Origin: Hevea brasiliensis
Taxonomy: Eukaryota; Streptophyta; Magnoliopsida; Malpighiales; Euphorbiaceae
DNA length: 64,000 nucleotides
Direction of reading: 5' to 3'
Assembly: GCF_030052815.1 (NCBI RefSeq)
Contig: NC_079498.1
Location: forward strand, 65,582,992 to 65,646,991
The notes under the pieces were generated by a model, which searched no databases, was not told where the DNA came from, and saw only the letters and a list, made by a program, of their open reading frames with translations. Within the stretch, counting starts at the first letter, position 1, and each line of letters starts with the position of its first letter. The translations under genes were made by a program, and so were the position numbers. Shown one piece after another: positions 58,736 through 64,000 of the stretch.

Positions 58736-59357
58736 TTTCCCTGCACATTGCACAAATTATTTATTATTTTATTTTAATAATATAATTTAATATTGCTAAA
58801 TTTTATAATTTCAAAATTATACCATCTTGTTAAAAATAGTAAATACAATTTAAGTATTATTAAAATTTTAAATATTTGTATATTTAATTTTCACTTTTTA
58901 AATGATTATTAATTATTTTTTCTCAAAATATTATTTTATTATAATGTAACAATATAATATACTTGTAGTATAATTTAAAAGAATATGTGCATAATAGCAA
59001 ATATAATAATATGCTCAAATAATTAATAATCAATATTTGAACTCCTAAAGAATTGAATCACTATTGAAATTGGGATATATAAAAGTTCTCATTACTTTTC
59101 AATAGTAAAATTTTAAGTTATTACTTACATAATTAGACCCACAAATGCTGAAAGAGAAAATTATTAGTATCCATAATGGAAAAGGAATTATAATTTATAA
59201 AAGATTTAAATTAATGTATATATATAATAATGAAATAACAAAATTTAATATAAATAGCTAAGAAACAAAAGAAAATAGCAAAAAATGAAGAGAAATAAAA
59301 TAAGGAGAGATAAATAGTTGCAGCATACAATTGGGTATTGAATTTGGTGTGTAAAAA
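58736..59357. other. AT-rich intergenic stretch
   Basis: I see no gene, clear repeat or element end in this stretch. It is about four-fifths A/T with many TTATT/AATAA runs. Confidence 0.6.
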
Positions 59358-62300
59358 TGTAATACCCCTATATGCATAGTCTTGTGCAAATCACTGTTCC
59401 GGTGACCGGTGTCTGTCTGGACAATTAAGAGGATTAGAATCATATTTAAGTCACCTAGAAAAGCCTTGAACAGAAATTAGTAGTGATTATCAGAAGATTA
59501 AATACAGATCAGAAAAATAGAACATAAAAGGTTAAATAAGTAGGAGGTCACAGCGATGGGTGACCGCACCAAGAAGTGACTGCGAGATCAGTCAAAACCC
59601 TAAATTCTTATGGGGCATTGTGACACCGCATGCCTAAGAAAAATTGCGAAGCTAAGGGAAATGTGAAAATCACAGGAAAGAGTAGAGAACCAGATCAAAT
59701 AATTAAATCAGAGTTCTAGAAGAAACACAGTATTATTGGCAAATCGGATCAGACCGGTGAGGAGCAAATTGGTCAATTCACCCCTAGAGGTGACTCATGA
59801 CCAAAATGTTTAATAAAATCTGAGAAATGAAAATTTTGAAATATAGAATTAAATTTAAGAAGTATGGAGAAAAAGAAAGGGAAAGAAAAGAAAAGAAAAT
59901 AGGATTATTACATCATGGTGCCATCACCTACATGACCTCAAAATTAATTTTCCATTTGATTAAGAATTTGACCAAGTCAATTTTAAAGATAAATACTCAT
60001 AAAAAGAAAAAAAAATGAAAAGTTGTCTTCAACCTTCCTAGCCGTCCCTCTCTCCTCTCCCAATTCTCTCTCTAATTTTCTCCATGGAAGCTTGTTACCA
60101 AGCTTTCTAAACCAAATTAAGCCACAAATTCTTAGTGAAAAACAATAGAAACTTCAAATGGAACCTCAAGAGGGAGATTAGAAGGTTAAGAATTGAAAGA
60201 AATTGAAGAAAAGAGGGGATAAAATTCTGCTCACAAGTAAGTTTTTCTTTCTACCCTGATTTGTTAAATTATCTTTGAATTAAGGTAGTTAGTGAGATTT
60301 AAAATGGTTAAATGGTGTAATATAGAATGTGTTTGAATGGTGAGAAGTTAAGTCAAATTCGGATTGGTGAGGGGTCACTACTGGATAGCCTGACCTAGGT
60401 CCCTTTTAGGAAACAAAACTGTAATTCTGCCACTCCAATTGATATGAGGCCAATTGGAGATGAAAATAGACACATAATGACACGCTTTTCATATAGAAAC
60501 CATGCCCAGAAAGTGATTCTAAGTTAGTGAACAATTAGGTCAAACCCGAAATTAATACACTGTTACTGCACAAAAATGGCCATAACTTAGTCTAGGAAGG
60601 TCCAAATGACCTGATTTTTATGGCATTGGAAAGATATGACATAACACTACAAATTTTATGAAGAACACTAACCAAAATTCTGCCCATAACTAAGTTGAAT
60701 TGTTACCCAAATTTGGGTCACCAAAACTGCCAGAACCAAAAAAATGCCCAAAATTTCTGGGTTTGAACCAATCCGGCCAGCCTTAGAAAAATAGGCATAA
60801 CTTGAGCTACAAAACTCCAAATAGAGTGATTCAAAAAGGGGATTAAAGCTAAGACAATAAGAAACAACTTTGATGAAGGACATTTAGCCAAATTTCTACA
60901 GTAACCAGACCAATAGAATAGTAGAATACAGTGAACTAAAACTAAAAATTTACAATTTCTCTTAGGAGACTTAAAAATTGAATTGGCAATCAATGCCAAT
61001 AAAATTAACACCCAAAATGTGATATATGAGTGCAATTAGAATTAATAAACCTATTAAGTATGGAAAAGTCAATATTTTGACTTAAATAGTGCCATGAATA
61101 GTACCACTATATACAAAAATGTGAAAGACCTGAAATTATAAACCGTAATAGGTAGGATAAGTCTGCAAAGAAATTGTTGGAATTTAAGTATTAGAAATGG
61201 ATACTGAAGCACTTTAAATTTATATGTTTCAGTTAAAAAGGGAATCTTCGAAGGAGAAACGAAAGGTGGAGTAAATTAGTCAACAGAGAGGTTTGTGCAC
61301 AACTAGTTTTACATTGTTAAAGTTTTGCATATTTTATTTGGTTAAAGGATTTTAGTTTCTTTATGTATTATGTTTATCAATTATTGAATTTATTTCAATA
61401 ATTATTGAAATGTGTTATGGTATAAATGAGTTTAGTTGTGAGAAAATGATTAAGTTATGATTTTATTTTTGATATGGATTGAATGAATCCAGTTTCAGAA
61501 ATTTGTGATTGAAATGGGATTTGCATGGAAAAAAAAATACAAATTGATTTTTTGAATTGTGATGCGCATAAAAATTATTGCATATTGGAATTGATATTGA
61601 ATTGAATAGTATTGTGATTTATGCTCACAAAAAGGACAAAGAGATTCATTATATTGTTTTATATCTCACTATAGATGCTTGACTAGGTTATTACCTGTCT
61701 CTTTCATTTGTTGAGGAGACAATGGAGTTAGCTTTGTTTTGATTACCATGGTATGTGCACAGGCTTAGATTCTCCTCTTATTAGAGGTTAGATCTAAGTT
61801 TTTCATTGGCCCTTTTAAAAGTTGCATTATTGTGGTGTGTACTGTGCACGATAATTCGACCTCCCCGACCATAGGGAGTTAGAATCCTGATTCGATGTCC
61901 TCGACTATAGGGAGTTAGAATCACCCTGAAGATAGCCTTTACGGATTAGTCTTGTATAGTTAGTGAGATGAAGAATGAGTTTTAAATAGTAAGAATTATG
62001 ATTTCAAATGGGAGTTATGCATAATTGATTTTATTGAAATTAAGATTTGTTTCCATAAATTACTGGAATTACTTTAAATGTTTAGTTATGATTTGATAAA
62101 TTGAAATTCTTGAGCAGAGTCTTTTTAACAAATGATTTATTTTATTGGCAACGAATATTTTGATTTTTGGAATTTTGATTGAATTTCAAGATTTCCAAAT
62201 TCTTTGCTAAAATTTTGGCAAGGTATTGTATATTATATTTTAAATTATAGTTGTGCACCACTGAGTTCACAACTTACCTATAGCTTTGTATGCTATCGCA

Positions 62301-62995
62301 GGTGGAAGTAAAGATAGAGCAGCCGAGTGAGATTTCCGGTAGCTACGTCTTGAAAACTCATTGGGATTAGCTTCGAGTATATTAGAGGTATACCCTTATA
62401 TATTAGAGTTTGACGTATGCATGTAATTATATGTATGTAAATTGTTTGAGCAGTTATACAAAAACTCCTGTAATATTTTTTTGGTATGTAATGAAATCAA
62501 ATTATTGTAATCTTAATTTGAGAATTTCTTTACTTGTATATTGTTGTAATATTATTTTTATTATCCTAATGAGTATGATATTCAAATTTCCTCTTGAGTT
62601 TTGAACCCATGTATGGCTTGAAAATTGAATTGAGTTGATTGTGTTGAATTGGGATATGAAAGTGATTTGTATTGGAGTTGTGGTTGAGAAAATATATTGG
62701 AAGTATTTTCCTTTCAGGTTTAAAGAACTGTTTTCTCAAAATACAGTCGGCACTCTGGCGAAATTTGAAAAAATTTTTGTAACACCAGAATTTAATGGAG
62801 AATTTGATTTATGACTTAGTGTCAATTAAAGGTTTTTAATACTTGATAAAAATTACCCACCAACTTAAAAATGAATGAAAATTATTTTAAAATCTCTTGT
62901 AGTATATTTAATAGACTACCGGTCGGCGAAGTACGGTAATTCATTAGGTGTACTACGGGATCATGTTATGCCTTACAGAGGAGTAGGGTGTGACA
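59358..62995 (+). mobile_element. Solo LTR of Tekay-type family (LTR-E)
   Basis: The LTR starts TGTAATACCCC at 59358 and ends GGTGTGACA at 62995, 3.6 kb. It carries family landmarks: CGGTGACCGGTGTC near 59399, CAGCGATGGGTGACCG near 59551, TTGTGCACCAC near 62251 and CTACGGGATCATG near 62953. No primer site follows and no polypurine tract precedes it, so it is a single LTR. The flanks (AAAAA and TGTTT) do not match, unlike the other solo LTRs here. A recombination between different copies or a later rearrangement may explain this. Short frames inside are not genes. Confidence 0.82.
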
Positions 62996-63140
62996 TGTTT
63001 AGAAAGGTCTCTTAGGCAAATCCCACATTGACAAAGCACAAAGATGATCTTGGGTTCAAAAAGTAATGATATATAAAATGGGGCAACTAATCACTAGAGG
63101 CGCCTTTTAGTGGAATGCCTGGAGAGTTAGAAGAACTTCA

Positions 63141-63195
63141 GGGTTAAGCGTGCTCGCTTGAGAGAAATCCTAGGATGGGTGACCTCTTGGGAAGT
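63141..63195 (+). promoter_or_regulatory. 5S rRNA-like internal promoter block, Cassandra 5' LTR
   Basis: GGGTTAAGCGTGCTCGC corresponds to the 5S box A region and TAGGATGGGTGACCTC to box C. The rest of 5S rRNA is not recognisable, so this is not an rRNA gene. Confidence 0.82.
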
Positions 63196-63281
63196 TCTCC
63201 ATTCCACCTATGGGACAAAACCGTGAGGCTTATGGCCAAAGTGGACAATTCCTCTAGTAGTTGGAGCCCTATACTTACAAT

Positions 63282-63294
63282 TGGTATCAGAGCC
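63282..63294 (+). other. Primer binding site of Cassandra TRIM
   Basis: TGGTATCAGAGCC lies 2 nt after the first LTR and matches the complement of the initiator methionine tRNA 3' end. It sets plus orientation. Confidence 0.9.
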
Positions 63295-63502
63295 GCTCGT
63301 GTGTCCTCTTGGGCGATGGTGGGGCAAACCTCAGCAAGGACGCTGAGTTCCGAAAGAGGAGGAGAAAGGTCCCTTAGACAAATCCCACATCGACAAAGCA
63401 CAAAGATCGTCTTGGGTTCAAAAAGTAATGTTATATAAAATTGGAGAACTAATCACTAAAGGCGCCTTTTGGTGGATTGGCCTGGAGAGTTGAAAGAACT
63501 AC

Positions 63503-63557
63503 AGGGTTAAGCGTGCTCACTTGAGAGAAATCCTAGGATGGATGACCTCCTGGGATG
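63503..63557 (+). promoter_or_regulatory. 5S rRNA-like internal promoter block, Cassandra 3' LTR
   Basis: This is the second copy of the 5S-like block, with small changes: CTCAC for CTCGC, and GATGAC for GGTGAC in box C. Confidence 0.8.
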
Positions 63558-63642
63558 TTTTCCATTCCACCTATAGGATAAAATAGTGAGGCTTATGGCT
63601 AAAGCGGACAATTCCTCTAGTGGTTGGAGCCCGATCGTTACA

Positions 63643-64000
63643 AGAAATAATGGTGAATGTTTCTCCGTGCCAAGATATTGTGAGAAATCATTTTTCCATC
63701 ATTGGATTACTTGGTAGATCCACCAATGCATGGTTAATTATTACATACAACTACTCAACTTTATGAGTTTTTCATATAAGTCACTAAACTTTAATTTCTT
63801 TCATAAAAATCATTTAATTTTAATTTAATTTCATAAAAGCCACTGTGATTGAAAATTAAAGGTTTTCAGGTTAATTTACTGACTTATCAACTATTTTACA
63901 AATAAAATTATCTAACTACTAGTTACTGATGGGAAAGAAACAGAAAAAAAGGTAGGGGTTTGATGGTGAAGGAGGTAGCGGGATGTGTTTTATTCATCCT
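63643..64000. other. Unannotated right edge
   Basis: I see no coding frame, element end or repeat here. The stretch TCACTAAACTTTAATTTC-like wording (63780-63850) resembles spacer sequence found in plant MITEs, but nothing firm supports a call. Confidence 0.5.

Larger units (their letters stand above)
63006..63642 (+). mobile_element. Cassandra-type TRIM with 5S rRNA-derived LTRs
   Basis: Two direct repeats of ~275 bp (63006-63279 and 63368-63642, 362 bp apart) flank an internal region of only 88 bp. That region holds a methionine-tRNA primer site (63282-63294) and a purine run GAAAGAGGAGGAGAAA before the second LTR. Each LTR includes a 5S rRNA-like block. The flanks AGAAA (63001-63005) and AGAAA (63643-63647) are an exact 5-bp duplication. 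With these borders the LTR starts GG rather than TG; both copies agree. Cassandra elements have no proteins and are thought to be transcribed by RNA polymerase III or moved by other elements. Confidence 0.85.

Noticed and set aside
58735..58760. Possible Helitron end (ACTAGTCATTTTCCCTGCAC)
   Set aside because: The wording resembles plant repeat ends, but no paired terminus, hairpin with CTRR end, or host AT site could be found.
63141..63195. Functional 5S rRNA gene
   Set aside because: Only the internal promoter half resembles 5S; the rest is absent and it is part of the TRIM LTR.

Overview
This window is plant nuclear DNA made almost entirely of nested transposable elements. It holds no intact gene and no ordinary host gene. 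The plant origin rests on Ty3/gypsy Tekay-type and Tat-type elements with 3.3-3.7 kb LTRs, an Angela-type Ty1/copia element, a hAT gene of the zinc-finger MYM-like kind, and a Cassandra-type TRIM carrying 5S rRNA sequence. It looks like a eudicot; a woody Malpighiales species is a guess. Every coding region is broken.

Layout, outermost first. (1) A hAT transposase-like pseudogene runs on the + strand in three pieces (19961-21065, 55542-55705, 56162-57108). Its 5' side is cut by the LTR end of a Tat-type element lying to the left (436-3362 and 18615-19960). (2) That Tat element is interrupted by an LTR entering from the left edge (1-435, minus) and by a solo LTR (3363-18614, plus). A near-complete Tekay chromovirus (6681-18605, minus) sits 4 bp from the end of the solo LTR. 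(3) The hAT pseudogene is split by a hAT-type non-autonomous element (21066-55533; 8-bp duplication, 7/8 matching). Inside it is a solo Tekay-type LTR (21734-53953, duplication TAAAT). Inside that LTR, within 6 bp of each other, are a 19.1 kb Tat element (24956-44048, duplication TATAT) and a 9.4 kb copia element (44055-53487, duplication ATATA). (4) A second small element (55706-56161) also interrupts the hAT gene. (5) Downstream lie a fold-back element (57345-58735), another solo LTR (59358-62995) and a Cassandra TRIM (63006-63642).

The most unusual signal is in the Tat-type elements. Several of their repeat arrays are rows of short hairpins whose two arms change together while the centre stays constant. 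They occur in the LTRs (about 19 hairpins per LTR), in the 3' untranslated array (alternating stems), in a third small array next to pol, and in the 61-bp array of the other Tat element. The paired changes were read by eye and need a proper covariation test.

All full elements show premature stops, most explicable as C-to-T changes on one or other strand, as expected for long-methylated plant repeats. Element boundaries come from TG..CA ends, target duplications, primer binding sites and polypurine tracts read directly. Clade names come from recognition of protein motifs without a database search.
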